The notes: generated by a model not told the origin, from the letters alone. Shown: positions 9,057 through 18,967, counted from the stretch's first letter. The stretch is DNA of 64,000 nucleotides from CAVRXQ01 sp963725215 (GCA_963725215.1 CAVRXQ010000007.1:496001-560000); one strand, 5' to 3'. Made by a program: numbers and translations.

Positions 9057-12000
9057 GCACTCCGTGCTGGCGGACGCACCAGCGCGCTCGGCGATCGGTC
9101 AACGCCTCGACGAGACGCTGTTCGTCGAAGCGGGCGCAGGTACCGGCAAGACGACAGCGCTTGTCGGACGGGTTCTGGAGCTCGTTCGGTCGAAGAGAAC
9201 GTCGATCGGCAAGGTCGCCGCGATCACCTTCACCGAGGCCGCCGCCGCGGACTTGCGCTCGCGTATCCACCTCGAAATGACGCTCGCATCCCGTCGACCT
9301 GACGGTGAGTGGGCGAGGGGCGCACTCGGGGAACTCGACGACGCCTCGCTGACGACGATCCATGGCTTCGCCCAACGGATCCTCGCCGAGCACCCGCTCG
9401 CGGCTCGACTGCCGTTGCGATTCAACGTGTTCGACGAGATCGAATACGACTTTGCCTTCGATCGACGCTTTCGAGACGTGATCGACGATCTCGTCGCCGA
9501 CGATGAACGTGGCCTGCTCGTCGCCGCGGCCCTTGCGGTCGACATTTCGTTATCGACACTTTCCGAGCTGGCCGCTGAGGTCGACTCGAAGTGGGATCGC
9601 TTCCTCGAAATTGCAGACGACGAAGTCTCGCTCGAGTCGCTCGCCGCGGAGGTCGATGCCGTGGAGTCCGAGCTCGCCGAGATGATCGCATCGGTACTTC
9701 CCCTCCGATCGGCCTGCGACGACGACGAGGACGGACTCTGCAAGCAGATCGACAAGCTCGGAGAGGCCCTCGAACGCCGAAAGGCGTCGAAGGACTGGAT
9801 TGATCGGCTCGAGTGGTGCTACTCGATCGGCAAGATCAGCCACGCGCGCACCGGTTCGAAGGAGTCGTGGAGGGTCCGCCCGATCGCTGAAATTCGAGAT
9901 GTCCTGCGCGTCCTCGACGAGCGCCGAGAGGCGATCGTGACGCGCATCGTCGGCCGGCTGCTGCGCTCGCTCGTCGTCGTCTTCGAGCGCGAGGCGGTCA
10001 CCGCCGCCGAGGAGCGAAGAAGGAAGGGAGAGCTGAGCTTCCACGATCTGCTCGTCTTCGCCCACCAGCTCCTGTGTTCGCGCCCCGACATCGCCAACGA
10101 GGTGAGTAGCCGCTTCTCGCACATCCTCATCGACGAGTTCCAGGACACGGATCCCTTGCAGCTGGCGATCGTGAAGCTGCTCGCGAAGGACGCGAGCGGC
10201 GAAGGACTCGAGCCGGGAAAGCTCTTTTTCGTCGGCGATCCCCGACAGTCGATCTACCGGTTCCGGGGCGCTGAACCCGAGCTCTACGAGCGGGAACTCA
10301 ACGAAATCGCGCCTTCGGGGCCTGTCGTTTTGACGAGCAATTTCCGTTCGGTGCTTGGGATCGTCGAATTCGTGAACGCGGTCTTCGAGCGCATGGGGGA
10401 AAACCGAGATGACAGCGCGTCGAAATACCACGCGCTTTCGGTCGTACGCGGAATCGAGGCCCCCGGCGCCGCGGTAAAGGTCTGCGGGGTGCAGGCGGGC
10501 GGGCGATCAAGCGAGCACGACCGACGGGTAAGAGAGGCTCTTGACGTCGCCGAGCTCATCGACAGGTGCGTGCTCGAGGAATGGCCCGTCGAGGTCGACG
10601 GAGTCGTGCGCCCCGCCCGCTACGGCGACGTCACAATCTTGGTGACGAAGCGGACCGGACTCGCCGAGCTCGAAGACGCGCTCGACGCCCGCGACATTCC
10701 GTTTCGTGCCGATTCGCCGTCGCTCATCTTGCGTTCGGCGGAGATACGTGACTTCCTGGCGTGTCTTCGCGCGATCGACCTGCCCGGAGACGAAGCGGCG
10801 CTCGTGGGCGCGTTGCGCACCCCAATGCTCGGCTGTGGCGATGACGACTTGTGGCGATACCGGCGAGCTGGCGGCCGCTGGTCGCTCGAGCTCGCGAGAG
10901 CCGACGAGCCCGGCCGGGTCGGTAACGCGTTGCGCCGGCTCGGGGCGCTGGCCGATCGACGCCACGACCTCGGGCTCGTGCAAACGATGCACGCGGCCGC
11001 GGAGGAGCTCAAAATCTTCGAGATCGCTTCGACGAACCGCCACGGCGAAGAGTCGCTGCGTCGCTTGCACTATTTGTTCGCGCGCGCGTCGGCGTTTGTC
11101 GACGCGGGAGGCGATTCGATCGCCGACTTCGTTGACTGGATCGACCGACAGGCGGGTGCGCGGGTGCGCGGCGTCGAAACGGCGATTGGAGAACCCGACG
11201 GCGCGGTCCGCATTTTGACGGTCCACGCGGCAAAGGGCCTCGAGTTTCCGATCGTCTTCCTTGCGGAGCTGGCGGCAGATCCCGCTCGCCAGCACGTGGC
11301 GGGACGGATCCTCTTCGGAGATGACGACTGGCCCGAGATCCGCATCCGCCGCGGCGTCGAGACGCCCGGATATGCCGCGCTTCACGAGGATGAGACCGAG
11401 CGTGCAGAAGAGGAACTGGTGCGGCTGCTGTACGTCGCGATGACGCGGGCACGAGACCACCTTGTCGTCTCACTCCACCGCTCCGAGTCGGGCTCGAAAC
11501 AGACGCCGTCGCTCGCCGATCGACTTGCCGAGCTGCTGGAGCACCTCGACGGCGCATACGTCGAGGTCGGTTCCGGCGTCCCTACCTCCCCGCACGAAGC
11601 GGCGATCGCTCCGCAATCGCGTGGACCCGCGGCGACCAAGGAGGCGTTCGCGGCCTGGCGCGCGAGGCGTGAAGCGGTCAGTCGGGCGAGCTTGTTGCCA
11701 ACGAGCGTCGGCGCGAGGGCGATGGAGGCACATCGGTACGCGAACGTCGAGATCAACGGGCACGACGCCGAACCCCCATCCGGCTCCGAGAGGTGGCGAC
11801 GTGCGCGCGGCGCGACGGCGATCGGGCGCGCCGTGCACGGCGTTCTGCAGCGCGTCGACCTACGTGACCGGCGCGGGGTCGATGAACTCGTCGTGTCGGA
11901 GACGATTCGCAACGACTGTGTCGAGACCAAGGACACCGTCCGCGCGCTCGTCGATGCCGCGCTCTCGTCCGACGAGTTGCGGCGCGCCGCCGCCGCGACG

Positions 12001-12348
12001 CGATCGTGGCGCGAGTTGCCGGTTTCCGTGCCGATCGCGGATGGCGTCCTCGATGGCGTCATCGACCTCGCCTATGAAGAAGACGAGCGGCTCATCGTCG
12101 TCGATTACAAGACGGACACGCTCTTGGACGAGGAGGCACTGCGCCGCCGCTGCGCCGAATACCGGCCGCAGGCCGGTGCGTACGCCCTCGCGCTGGCGAG
12201 CGTGCTTGGGCGGCCGATCGGGCGCTTCGTGTTCCTTTTCCTGCGTGCGCCTGGCGGGGTGCGGGCCCTCGAGGTCGCCGATCTCGAGGCCGCGACATCC
12301 GACGCCACCGAGGCAGCCGAGCGGTATTTGGCGACGCCCGCCCGATGA
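9049..12348 (+). CDS. AddA-like UvrD/RecB-family helicase-nuclease
   Basis: A 1099-residue superfamily 1 helicase with a C-terminal nuclease, the active motor partner of the preceding gene. The ATG at 9049 gives MGEHSVLADAPARSAIGQRL. Motifs in order are Walker A AGAGTGKTTALVGR (near residue 28), Walker B ILIDEFQDTDPLQL (near 360), GDPRQSIYRFRG, LTSNFRS, VHAAKGLEFPIVFL (near 725) and LLYVAMTRARDHL (near 790). The C-terminal RecB-like nuclease carries GVIDLAYEEDERLIVVDYKT (near 1005-1024). Length and order fit AddA. It overlaps both neighbours, which implies translational coupling. Confidence 0.88.
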   Translation: MGEHSVLADAPARSAIGQRLDETLFVEAGAGTGKTTALVGRVLELVRSKRTSIGKVAAITFTEAAAADLRSRIHLEMTLASRRPDGEWARGALGELDDASLTTIHGFAQRILAEHPLAARLPLRFNVFDEIEYDFAFDRRFRDVIDDLVADDERGLLVAAALAVDISLSTLSELAAEVDSKWDRFLEIADDEVSLESLAAEVDAVESELAEMIASVLPLRSACDDDEDGLCKQIDKLGEALERRKASKDWIDRLEWCYSIGKISHARTGSKESWRVRPIAEIRDVLRVLDERREAIVTRIVGRLLRSLVVVFEREAVTAAEERRRKGELSFHDLLVFAHQLLCSRPDIANEVSSRFSHILIDEFQDTDPLQLAIVKLLAKDASGEGLEPGKLFFVGDPRQSIYRFRGAEPELYERELNEIAPSGPVVLTSNFRSVLGIVEFVNAVFERMGENRDDSASKYHALSVVRGIEAPGAAVKVCGVQAGGRSSEHDRRVREALDVAELIDRCVLEEWPVEVDGVVRPARYGDVTILVTKRTGLAELEDALDARDIPFRADSPSLILRSAEIRDFLACLRAIDLPGDEAALVGALRTPMLGCGDDDLWRYRRAGGRWSLELARADEPGRVGNALRRLGALADRRHDLGLVQTMHAAAEELKIFEIASTNRHGEESLRRLHYLFARASAFVDAGGDSIADFVDWIDRQAGARVRGVETAIGEPDGAVRILTVHAAKGLEFPIVFLAELAADPARQHVAGRILFGDDDWPEIRIRRGVETPGYAALHEDETERAEEELVRLLYVAMTRARDHLVVSLHRSESGSKQTPSLADRLAELLEHLDGAYVEVGSGVPTSPHEAAIAPQSRGPAATKEAFAAWRARREAVSRASLLPTSVGARAMEAHRYANVEINGHDAEPPSGSERWRRARGATAIGRAVHGVLQRVDLRDRRGVDELVVSETIRNDCVETKDTVRALVDAALSSDELRRAAAATRSWRELPVSVPIADGVLDGVIDLAYEEDERLIVVDYKTDTLLDEEALRRRCAEYRPQAGAYALALASVLGRPIGRFVFLFLRAPGGVRALEVADLEAATSDATEAAERYLATPAR

Positions 12349-14255
12349 CACGAGACCGATCCGTCGTCGACGCGCTCGAGCACGTGACGGGCGCACTCGC
12401 AGACGGCGGGGAATCGCGTCCCGGACAGGTGAAAATGGCCGAAGCGGTCGCGCGGGCGATCGAGGACGGACGCCACCTCGCCGTAGCGGCGGGGACGGGC
12501 ACGGGAAAGTCCCTCGCCTACCTTGTGCCGGCGGTGCTCTCCGGGCACAGGGTCGTCGTCGCCACGGCGACGAAGGCGTTGCAAGACCAGCTGGCGGCGA
12601 AAGACGTGCCGCTCGTGCAGCGCGCCCTGCGGCCGTTCTCCTTCGCCGTGTTGAAGGGTCGTTCGAACTACGTGTGTCGGCAGCGCCTGCAAGAGTCCGT
12701 CGAGCGCGGCGCGCAAGGCGTCTTCTCCACGGAGGACTCCGGCTCCGAAAGAGCCTCTTCCGCGAAGCGCATCGTCGAGTGGGCGTCGCGCACACGGACG
12801 GGTGACCGTGCCGAACTCGAAGAGGAGCCGGATCCGGCTGTCTGGGGCGCCTTCAGCGTGAGCGCAGAGGAGTGCCCGGGCGCGCACCGGTGCCCTTCCG
12901 GCGCGAGCTGTTTCGCCGAGCTCGCGAAGGAGCACGCTGCCCAGTCCGAAGTGATCGCGATCAACCACCACCTCTTGGGCGCCGACCTCGCGTCCTTCGG
13001 CGCGGTTCTTCCCGAACACGACGTCCTCGTCGTCGACGAAGCGCACGCGCTCGAAGACACGGTGACCGACAGTCTCGGAATCGCGATCAGCCCCAGCCGG
13101 ATCCGTGCCGTCGCGGTGATGGCCCGGGCGGCTTCGAGCGGCGCGAACCGAGGACGCGATTCTGCGATCGACGCGTTGTTCGAGGCGGCGACGTCGCTCG
13201 AGAACGCGCTCGACGGGCGATCTGGCGAGCGTCTCGTCAATCCGCTCGACCCCGATTTGCGCGCGGCGATCGAGCTCGCACGGACGCGATCAGAGGCCCT
13301 CGACGCCGCGCTCGGGATTGAGGGTCGGACAGAGACCGGTGCCGACGACGCCCAGCCCGCTTTGCGCGCCGTGCTCGCCTCGGCGCGTTTGCGAGAAGAC
13401 GTCGACCGTTTCCTTGCCATGCGCGAGGAAGACGTCGCCTGGATCGAAGAATCCCGGCGTCAGGCGATTCGCGTCGCGCCGATCGACGTCGCCTCGCTGC
13501 TTTCCGAGCAGCTCTTTTCGACGAGGACGGTCGTGCTCACGAGCGCGACGATTACCCCCGGGCTTGGTCCCCGCCTCGGCGCCGACCCTGAAAACGTCGA
13601 CGAGCTCGACGTCGGAAGCCCCTTTGATTACGAGGGTCACGCGCTCTTGTACTGCGCCGCACACCTGCCCGACCGACGCTCGAGTGCCGCGGAAGCCGCG
13701 ATCCACGACGAGCTTTGCGCGTTGATCGACGCGGCCGGGGGGCGCACTCTCGCCCTGTTCACGAGCCTCGGCGCGATGCGGCGCGCGGCCGATGCGATGC
13801 GCCCGCGCGTGAGCTACCCGCTGCTCGTCCAGGGAGAACTCGCGAAACCGGCGCTCGTCGAGCGGTTCGCGAACGAACACGGCGCGTGCTTGTTCGCGAC
13901 GATGGGGTTCTGGCAAGGCGTCGACGTCCCCGGCGAGACGCTGTCGCTCGTCGTCATCGACCGCATCCCGTTCCCGAGGCCCGACGAGCCGCTCGTCGCG
14001 GCGCGACGCGAACGTGCCGGGAAGGACGCGTTCTTCGCGATCGACATCCCACGCGCCGCGTCGTTGCTCGCGCAGGGCGCCGGTCGCCTGATCCGGAGCG
14101 CGTCGGATCGGGGAGTCGTCGCGGTGTTGGATCCCCGACTTGCGACCGCGTCGTACCGATGGACGCTCGTGCGCGCGCTGCCACCGATGCGTAGAACAAA
14201 GGTTCGCGCGGAGGCGGAAGCGTTCTTGCGATCGCTCCGCTCGCTTCCGGCCTGA
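12345..14255 (+). CDS. DinG/XPD-family Fe-S DNA helicase
   Basis: A 636-residue superfamily 2 helicase of the DinG/XPD type. Motif I is AAGTGTGKSLAYLVPA (near residue 47), followed by VVATATKALQDQL. The iron-sulfur cysteines are visible in NYVC (near 109) and EECPGAHRCPSGASC (near 172-186). The Walker B box is VLVVDEAHALED (near 229), and the C-terminal motifs are LTSATI (near 402) and QGAGRLIRSASDRGVV (near 580). The ATG overlaps the AddA stop by four bases. Its place behind addB-addA suggests a role in recombination or replication-fork repair. The match is to the family, so the exact orthologue is uncertain. Confidence 0.88.
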   Translation: MTRDRSVVDALEHVTGALADGGESRPGQVKMAEAVARAIEDGRHLAVAAGTGTGKSLAYLVPAVLSGHRVVVATATKALQDQLAAKDVPLVQRALRPFSFAVLKGRSNYVCRQRLQESVERGAQGVFSTEDSGSERASSAKRIVEWASRTRTGDRAELEEEPDPAVWGAFSVSAEECPGAHRCPSGASCFAELAKEHAAQSEVIAINHHLLGADLASFGAVLPEHDVLVVDEAHALEDTVTDSLGIAISPSRIRAVAVMARAASSGANRGRDSAIDALFEAATSLENALDGRSGERLVNPLDPDLRAAIELARTRSEALDAALGIEGRTETGADDAQPALRAVLASARLREDVDRFLAMREEDVAWIEESRRQAIRVAPIDVASLLSEQLFSTRTVVLTSATITPGLGPRLGADPENVDELDVGSPFDYEGHALLYCAAHLPDRRSSAAEAAIHDELCALIDAAGGRTLALFTSLGAMRRAADAMRPRVSYPLLVQGELAKPALVERFANEHGACLFATMGFWQGVDVPGETLSLVVIDRIPFPRPDEPLVAARRERAGKDAFFAIDIPRAASLLAQGAGRLIRSASDRGVVAVLDPRLATASYRWTLVRALPPMRRTKVRAEAEAFLRSLRSLPA

Positions 14256-14293
14256 CTCGTAGGATCGAATGCGATCGAGGCATCGGAGGAAAC

Positions 14294-14794
14294 GTGCCAG
14301 CGACGGAGGTGGAAGCGGAGATGGATGGGCCAAATGGCGACCCGCGAGAAAAGATCGTCGTTGGCATCGACGGGTCGAAATCCGCCAATCAGGCTCTGTC
14401 GTGGGCCGCGCGCCAGGCCAGGCTCACCGGGGCTTCGCTCGAGGTCATCTCGGTGTGGGCACCGCCGACCACGTTGGGGTGGACGCCGAACTGGCCGGAG
14501 GGGCTGGACCTCGCCCAAATCGCCGAGGATCTGCTCTCGAAAACCGTTCCCGAGGTGCTAGGAGCCGATCCCGGCATCGACGTCGTTCAAACAGTCGTCG
14601 AGGGTCATCCGGCACTTGTTCTCGTGGAACGCTCACGAGACGCCGCCCTCGTTGTCGTCGGGAGCCGTGGGCACGGGGCGTTTGCCGGGATGCTGCTCGG
14701 CTCGGTCGGTCTTCATCTCGCCTCCCACGCACACTGTCCGGTCGTCATCGTGCGCGAGTCACCGCATCAGCGTGAGGCGAAGCTGGCTCAGTAA
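14294..14794 (+). CDS. Universal stress protein (UspA family)
   Basis: A 166-residue single-domain Usp. The core begins at KIVVGIDGSKSANQALSWA (near residue 20), and the ATP-binding signature G-x2-G-x9-G-S is present as GSRGHGAFAGMLLGS near residues 126-140, so nucleotide binding is likely. The GTG at 14294 has a GGAGG six bases upstream. An in-frame ATG nine codons later is possible. It is a single gene convergent with era. The function of individual Usp proteins cannot be told from sequence. Confidence 0.88.
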   Translation: MPATEVEAEMDGPNGDPREKIVVGIDGSKSANQALSWAARQARLTGASLEVISVWAPPTTLGWTPNWPEGLDLAQIAEDLLSKTVPEVLGADPGIDVVQTVVEGHPALVLVERSRDAALVVVGSRGHGAFAGMLLGSVGLHLASHAHCPVVIVRESPHQREAKLAQ

Positions 14795-14819
14795 CCGCGC
14801 GACGCGAGCTGATCGAGAG

Positions 14820-15737
14820 TCAATAGCCGAGGCGGTCGATGAGCTCTCTGTGGCGTTGCCAGTCGCGCTCCACGCTCACGTGCAGGTCGAGGTACGCGCC
14901 GTCGGGAAGCTGACGGCGGACGGCCTGTCCGACTGATTTCAGGACTTGGCCCTTCGAGCCGACGACGATCGGGCGCTGGCTCTGGCGTTCGACGAGGATC
15001 TCGCATCGGATGTACGGCCATTCCCACTCGGTCACCTCGCAGGCGATCGAGTGGGGGAGCTCGTCCCGCACGGTCTTCAGCAGTTGTTCGCGCACGAGCT
15101 CGGCGACGAAGAAGGCCTCCGGCACGTCGCTCACGGTCCCTTCAGGAAACAAGGGGGGCCCCTCGGGCAAGCGCGCGATGAGGTGGTCGACGAGCGCGTC
15201 GACGCCGAGGCCGCTCTTCGCCGACACCGGGAAGTACTCGGCGTCGGAAAGTCCGAGCTCATCGTGGGCGCGCGAAAGCTGCGCGAGTGCCTGTTTTGGC
15301 TGCGCGAGATCGATCTTGTTCACGACGACCACGGCGTCACGGGGGAGAGTGGAGGCGATTCGCCTGTCGCCCGGCCCGACCGGAGCCGTCGCGTCGACAA
15401 CCAAACAGGCCACGTCGACATCGTCGAGTGACGCGCGCGCCTGTTCGTTCAGCCGGGATCCGAGCGCGGTCTTCGGTTTGTGGACCCCTGGCGTGTCGAC
15501 GAAGACGGCCTGGACACCGGGGCGGTTCAACACCCCGTGGATCCTCCTTCGCGTCGTGTTCGGGGTCGCGGCCGTGATGGAGACCTTGGTCCCCAAGATC
15601 CGGTTCACGAGCGTCGACTTGCCGACGTTCGGTCGACCGACGATGGCGATGAATCCCGATCGCCCGGCTTCAGTGGCCGCGTTGTCCGGCGGGTGCCCGG
15701 TCGTGTCCCCGTGTGTGGGCGACGCGGCTTCGCTCAC
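14820..15737 (-). CDS. era: GTPase Era
   Basis: Era binds the 3' end of 16S rRNA and acts in 30S subunit maturation. The 305 residues show G1 GRPNVGKST (near 35), G3 DTPG, G4 NKIDL (near 143) and a C-terminal KH domain with VVGSKGQVLKSVG (near 266). The first about 27 residues are a non-conserved extension. Its ATG overlaps the stop of the CBS-domain gene by four bases. It is last in the HIT-phoH-ybeY-CBS-era run, a standard actinobacterial order that links ybeY and era in ribosome maturation. Confidence 0.95.
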   Translation of the reverse strand: MSEAASPTHGDTTGHPPDNAATEAGRSGFIAIVGRPNVGKSTLVNRILGTKVSITAATPNTTRRRIHGVLNRPGVQAVFVDTPGVHKPKTALGSRLNEQARASLDDVDVACLVVDATAPVGPGDRRIASTLPRDAVVVVNKIDLAQPKQALAQLSRAHDELGLSDAEYFPVSAKSGLGVDALVDHLIARLPEGPPLFPEGTVSDVPEAFFVAELVREQLLKTVRDELPHSIACEVTEWEWPYIRCEILVERQSQRPIVVGSKGQVLKSVGQAVRRQLPDGAYLDLHVSVERDWQRHRELIDRLGY

Positions 15738-17053
15738 CTGAGCGTCGCGGTGGCGTCGGGCGCGCTCTTTTCGGACGCCGCGCCCGTCGAGTTGCGGACG
15801 ATGCGCACCTGGCTGATGCGCCGACGCTGCACGCGCTCTGCCACGAGGGTGTGGCCGTCGGCGTCCACCGACTCGCCCTCTTGGGGTACGTGACCCGACA
15901 GATGCAAGAACAACCCGGCGACGGTGTCCCAGTCACCGACCGGGAGTTCCGCGCCCAAAAGCTCGTTCACCTCGTCGATCGCCATCCGACCGGAGACCCG
16001 GTACGCGCCGTCCCCGAGCGGCTCGACCATCGGGTCGTCGGCGTCGAACTCGTCGGTGATCTCGCCGACGAGTTCTTCCAAGAGGTCTTCCAAGGTGACG
16101 ATCCCCGCCGTCCCGCCGTACTCGTCGACGACGACCGCGAGGTGGAAGCGATCTCGCTGCATCTCGCGCAAAAGCGGTGCGACGCGTTTTGTCTCCGGCA
16201 CGTAGTGCGCGGGCCGGCTGAAGCTCGACACCGGCGGGTCCTCGTCACCTTCGCGCACCGCGCGCACGACGTCGCGGGTGTAGGCGATTCCGACGACGTC
16301 GTCGAGGGATCCTGCGTAGACGGGGATCCGGGAAAGCCCCGCCGACATCGCGACCTCGAGCACCTCCGAGGCGGGCGTGTGCGCCTCGACGGCGACGACG
16401 TCGGGACGCGGCGCCATGACCTCGCGCACGATCGTGTCCCCAAAATCGATGATCGAAGAGATGAGCTCGCGCTCTTCGTCCTCGATCACGTCCTCGTCCA
16501 CCGCGACGTCCGCCATCGCGAGAAGCTCCTCCTCGGTCACATCGGGCTCGTTCGGGCCCTCGTGAGAAGAGGTCACGAGGTGCGAGAGCCCGATCAGCGC
16601 CGACGCGACGGCGCGGATCGGCGGGAAGCGGATCACGGCAGAAACGATCGGCGCGGCGAACAACGCCGCGCGGTCGGGGTGCCGCACCGCCCATTGCTTC
16701 GGGATCGCCTCGGCGACGACGAAGATCACGACGACCTCGAAAATCGTCGCGACCGCGACTCCGAGCGCGCCGAAAAGCCGAGACGCCTCGACGCCGACCA
16801 GGGTCGCCGTGACGAGCTGACAGACGAGCACTAATAGGAGCAACGGAGCGAGGAAGCGTTCGGGTTGTTCGGCGAGACGCAACAACGAGCGCGCGCCGTG
16901 GCGCTTGTGTTCGACGAGCGAGCGGGCGCGTGCCTGGCTCGTGCGGACGAGGCTCGTCTCGGCGAGGGCCAAGAGCGCCGAAAGCGCGATGAGCACGATC
17001 ACCGCGGCGACCAACGCGCCGTCGCCGCCGCCGAACGAGGCGGCGTAGGTCAT
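15734..17053 (-). CDS. CNNM/CorC-type CBS-domain membrane protein
   Basis: A 439-residue protein of the hemolysin-C/CorC group, thought to act in divalent-cation transport. The N-terminal DUF21 region has three to four hydrophobic helices (about residues 10-30, 60-82, 90-112 and a weaker one near 125). Two CBS domains follow (VMAPRPDVVAVEAHTPASEV near 195; HLAVVVDEYGGTAGIVTLED near 305), then a CorC-type C-terminal domain (near 345-420). ATG at 17053 was chosen because it overlaps the ybeY stop by four bases, and the open frame upstream is antisense-like. It sits between ybeY and era, as in many actinobacteria. Confidence 0.88.
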   Translation of the reverse strand: MTYAASFGGGDGALVAAVIVLIALSALLALAETSLVRTSQARARSLVEHKRHGARSLLRLAEQPERFLAPLLLLVLVCQLVTATLVGVEASRLFGALGVAVATIFEVVVIFVVAEAIPKQWAVRHPDRAALFAAPIVSAVIRFPPIRAVASALIGLSHLVTSSHEGPNEPDVTEEELLAMADVAVDEDVIEDEERELISSIIDFGDTIVREVMAPRPDVVAVEAHTPASEVLEVAMSAGLSRIPVYAGSLDDVVGIAYTRDVVRAVREGDEDPPVSSFSRPAHYVPETKRVAPLLREMQRDRFHLAVVVDEYGGTAGIVTLEDLLEELVGEITDEFDADDPMVEPLGDGAYRVSGRMAIDEVNELLGAELPVGDWDTVAGLFLHLSGHVPQEGESVDADGHTLVAERVQRRRISQVRIVRNSTGAASEKSAPDATATLR

Positions 17054-17562
17054 CGCTTCTTCTTCCGGTAGAGCTGGTCGAGGAGGTCTTGTTCGCGCGC
17101 TTCCATCTCTTGGGCTTCTTTGTCGTTCTCGTGGTCCATTCCCAAAAGGTGCAGGATCCCGTGAACAACGAGCAACGCGACCTCGTCGTCGTAGGTGCCG
17201 GCGTGCCCCGGGGCGTTGTTGAACGCGACCTCCGGACAGATGACGACGTCGCCGATGAGGCTCGGCAGGCTGCCCGGCTCCGGTGGCTCCCATCCCGGTC
17301 CTGAACCTCCGTTGTCGGGCGAGCGCCCGATCGGCGCGTCGTCCTCGTCGATCGGGAATGCCAAGACGTCGGTCGGGCCTTCGCGGCCCAGAAAGCGCTC
17401 GTTCAACGCGGCGATCGTCGTTGAGTCGACGAACAGCACCGAGAGTTCGGCGTCGCCGCGCACGCCTTCTTCGGTGAGCGTCTCTTCGGCAAGGCGCGCC
17501 CAGCGGTCGCAGTCGACCGCGTGCGCGGACTGCTCGTTCGCCACGAATACGTCGACGGACAC
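17050..17562 (-). CDS. ybeY: Endoribonuclease YbeY
   Basis: A metal-dependent rRNA maturation nuclease. The signature HGILHLLGMDHEND near residues 138-151 contains the three zinc-binding histidines. The start is taken as the GTG at 17562 (VSVDVFVANEQ), giving 170 residues. The longer open frame upstream overlaps phoH and is not conserved. It lies seven bases downstream of phoH and overlaps the CBS gene. An insertion rich in Gly and Pro (NGGSGPGWEPPEPGSLPS, near 90-110) is longer than usual but does not disturb the motif. Confidence 0.92.
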   Translation of the reverse strand: MSVDVFVANEQSAHAVDCDRWARLAEETLTEEGVRGDAELSVLFVDSTTIAALNERFLGREGPTDVLAFPIDEDDAPIGRSPDNGGSGPGWEPPEPGSLPSLIGDVVICPEVAFNNAPGHAGTYDDEVALLVVHGILHLLGMDHENDKEAQEMEAREQDLLDQLYRKKKR

Positions 17563-17569
17563 GGTCTTT

Positions 17570-18529
17570 CTAGCGCTGGTCGTCGTTGCGGTCGGCGCGC
17601 TCGTACGCGGAGACGATGTCGCGCACGATCCGGTTGCGAACGACGTCGGACTCACCGAGGCGCACGAAGCCGACGCCGTCGATGATCCCCAAGATCTCTT
17701 GCAGACCGACGAGACCGGACCTGCCGCCCGCGACGTCGATCTGGGTCACGTCGCCGGTGACGACGGCCTTGGTCCCGAATCCGATACGGGTGAGGAACAT
17801 CTTCATCTGCTCGGGGGTCGTGTTCTGCGCCTCGTCCAAGATCACGAAGCTCGCGTTGAGGGTCCGGCCGCGCATGAAGGCGAGCGGCGCCACTTCGATC
17901 GTCCCCCGCTCCAACAGGCGTTGGGTGCCTTCCGGTTCCAACATGTCGTAGAGGGCGTCGTAAAGCGGGCGCAGGTACGGGTCGACCTTCGCCATCAGGT
18001 CCCCGGGCAGGAAACCGAGGCGCTCTCCGGCTTCGACGGCAGGGCGGGCGAGGATGATCCGGTGCACCTGTTTGGACTGCAGCGCCTGCACCGCGGCCGC
18101 GACCGCGAGGTAGGACTTGCCGGTTCCTGCCGGGCCGATGCCGAAGGTGATCGTCGAGGTGGCGATGGTGTCGACGTACAGACGCTGGCCGGGGGTCATC
18201 GGCCGCACGGGACGCCCGCCGACGCCGCGGACGACCTCGGTGGCGAACACGTCCGAGGGTCGGACGTCAGCCTTCACCATCTCGATCGTCCGCCCGACGT
18301 GCGCGGCGTCGATCCCTTCTCCGGATTCGAGCTGCGTGACGAGCTCGTCGAAGATCCGCCCCACGCGGTGGGCTTCGGGGCCGTCGATCGTGATCTCGTT
18401 GCCGCGTACATGGATCGTCGTGTCGCCGAATTCGCGTTCGACAAGGAGGAGTAGCTCATCGCGCTCGCCGAGGAGACCGACCATGAGCTCGTTCCCGGGA
18501 ACGTGGATCTTGAGCTGTGTTGTGGACAC
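17570..18529 (-). CDS. phoH: PhoH-family ATPase
   Basis: A 319-residue cytoplasmic ATPase of the PhoH/YbeZ type, usually paired with YbeY in RNA metabolism. Walker A is GPAGTGKSYLAVAAA (near residue 132) and Walker B is ASFVILDEAQNTTPEQMK (near 225). ARPAVEAGERLGFLPGDL is also highly conserved. It uses a GTG start at 18529. The N-terminal about 110 residues resemble the single-strand nucleic-acid-binding extension of the family. It is followed immediately by ybeY. Confidence 0.93.
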   Translation of the reverse strand: MSTTQLKIHVPGNELMVGLLGERDELLLLVEREFGDTTIHVRGNEITIDGPEAHRVGRIFDELVTQLESGEGIDAAHVGRTIEMVKADVRPSDVFATEVVRGVGGRPVRPMTPGQRLYVDTIATSTITFGIGPAGTGKSYLAVAAAVQALQSKQVHRIILARPAVEAGERLGFLPGDLMAKVDPYLRPLYDALYDMLEPEGTQRLLERGTIEVAPLAFMRGRTLNASFVILDEAQNTTPEQMKMFLTRIGFGTKAVVTGDVTQIDVAGGRSGLVGLQEILGIIDGVGFVRLGESDVVRNRIVRDIVSAYERADRNDDQR

Positions 18530-18604
18530 CGTTACCTGCTCGAGGGTACCAGTGGCGCGCGGCGATCGAGCACTTTGTCGCCCTTGTTTCGGTTGCCCGC
18601 GGCG

Positions 18605-18967
18605 CTAACCCGGCGGCCAGGTCATCTGACGGCCGCCGAGGACGTGCAGATGGAGGTGGCCGACCGAGTTCTGCGCGTGTCGGCCGACGTTGAGGACGAG
18701 GCGATACCCGCTTTGCAACACCTCGTCGCGCTCCGCCACCGCCTTCGCCAACGCGAACATCGACGCGACGACGACGCCGTCTTGGGGACCGAGTGTCGCG
18801 GCGTCGTCGATGTGGCGGCGGGGCACGACGAGAACGTGCGTCGGCGCGACGGGGGCGATGTCTCTGAACGCGACGACGGTGTCGGTTTCGCCGACCACCT
18901 CGGCGGGAGCAGTCCCGCCGACGATCGCGCAAAAGACGCAGTCGGAGGGAGCCTCGGTCGCGATCAA
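18605..18967 (-). CDS. HIT-family (HINT-like) nucleotide hydrolase
   Basis: A 120-residue histidine-triad protein. CVFCAI near residue 10 and the triad HLHLHVLGGRQM near residue 103 are diagnostic of the HINT/PKCI branch, which hydrolyses purine nucleoside phosphoramidates. A stop codon lies in frame about 25 codons upstream, and no ATG or GTG lies between, so TTG at 18967 is the likely start. It heads the phoH-ybeY-era run with a 75-base gap. Confidence 0.9.
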   Translation of the reverse strand: MIATEAPSDCVFCAIVGGTAPAEVVGETDTVVAFRDIAPVAPTHVLVVPRRHIDDAATLGPQDGVVVASMFALAKAVAERDEVLQSGYRLVLNVGRHAQNSVGHLHLHVLGGRQMTWPPG

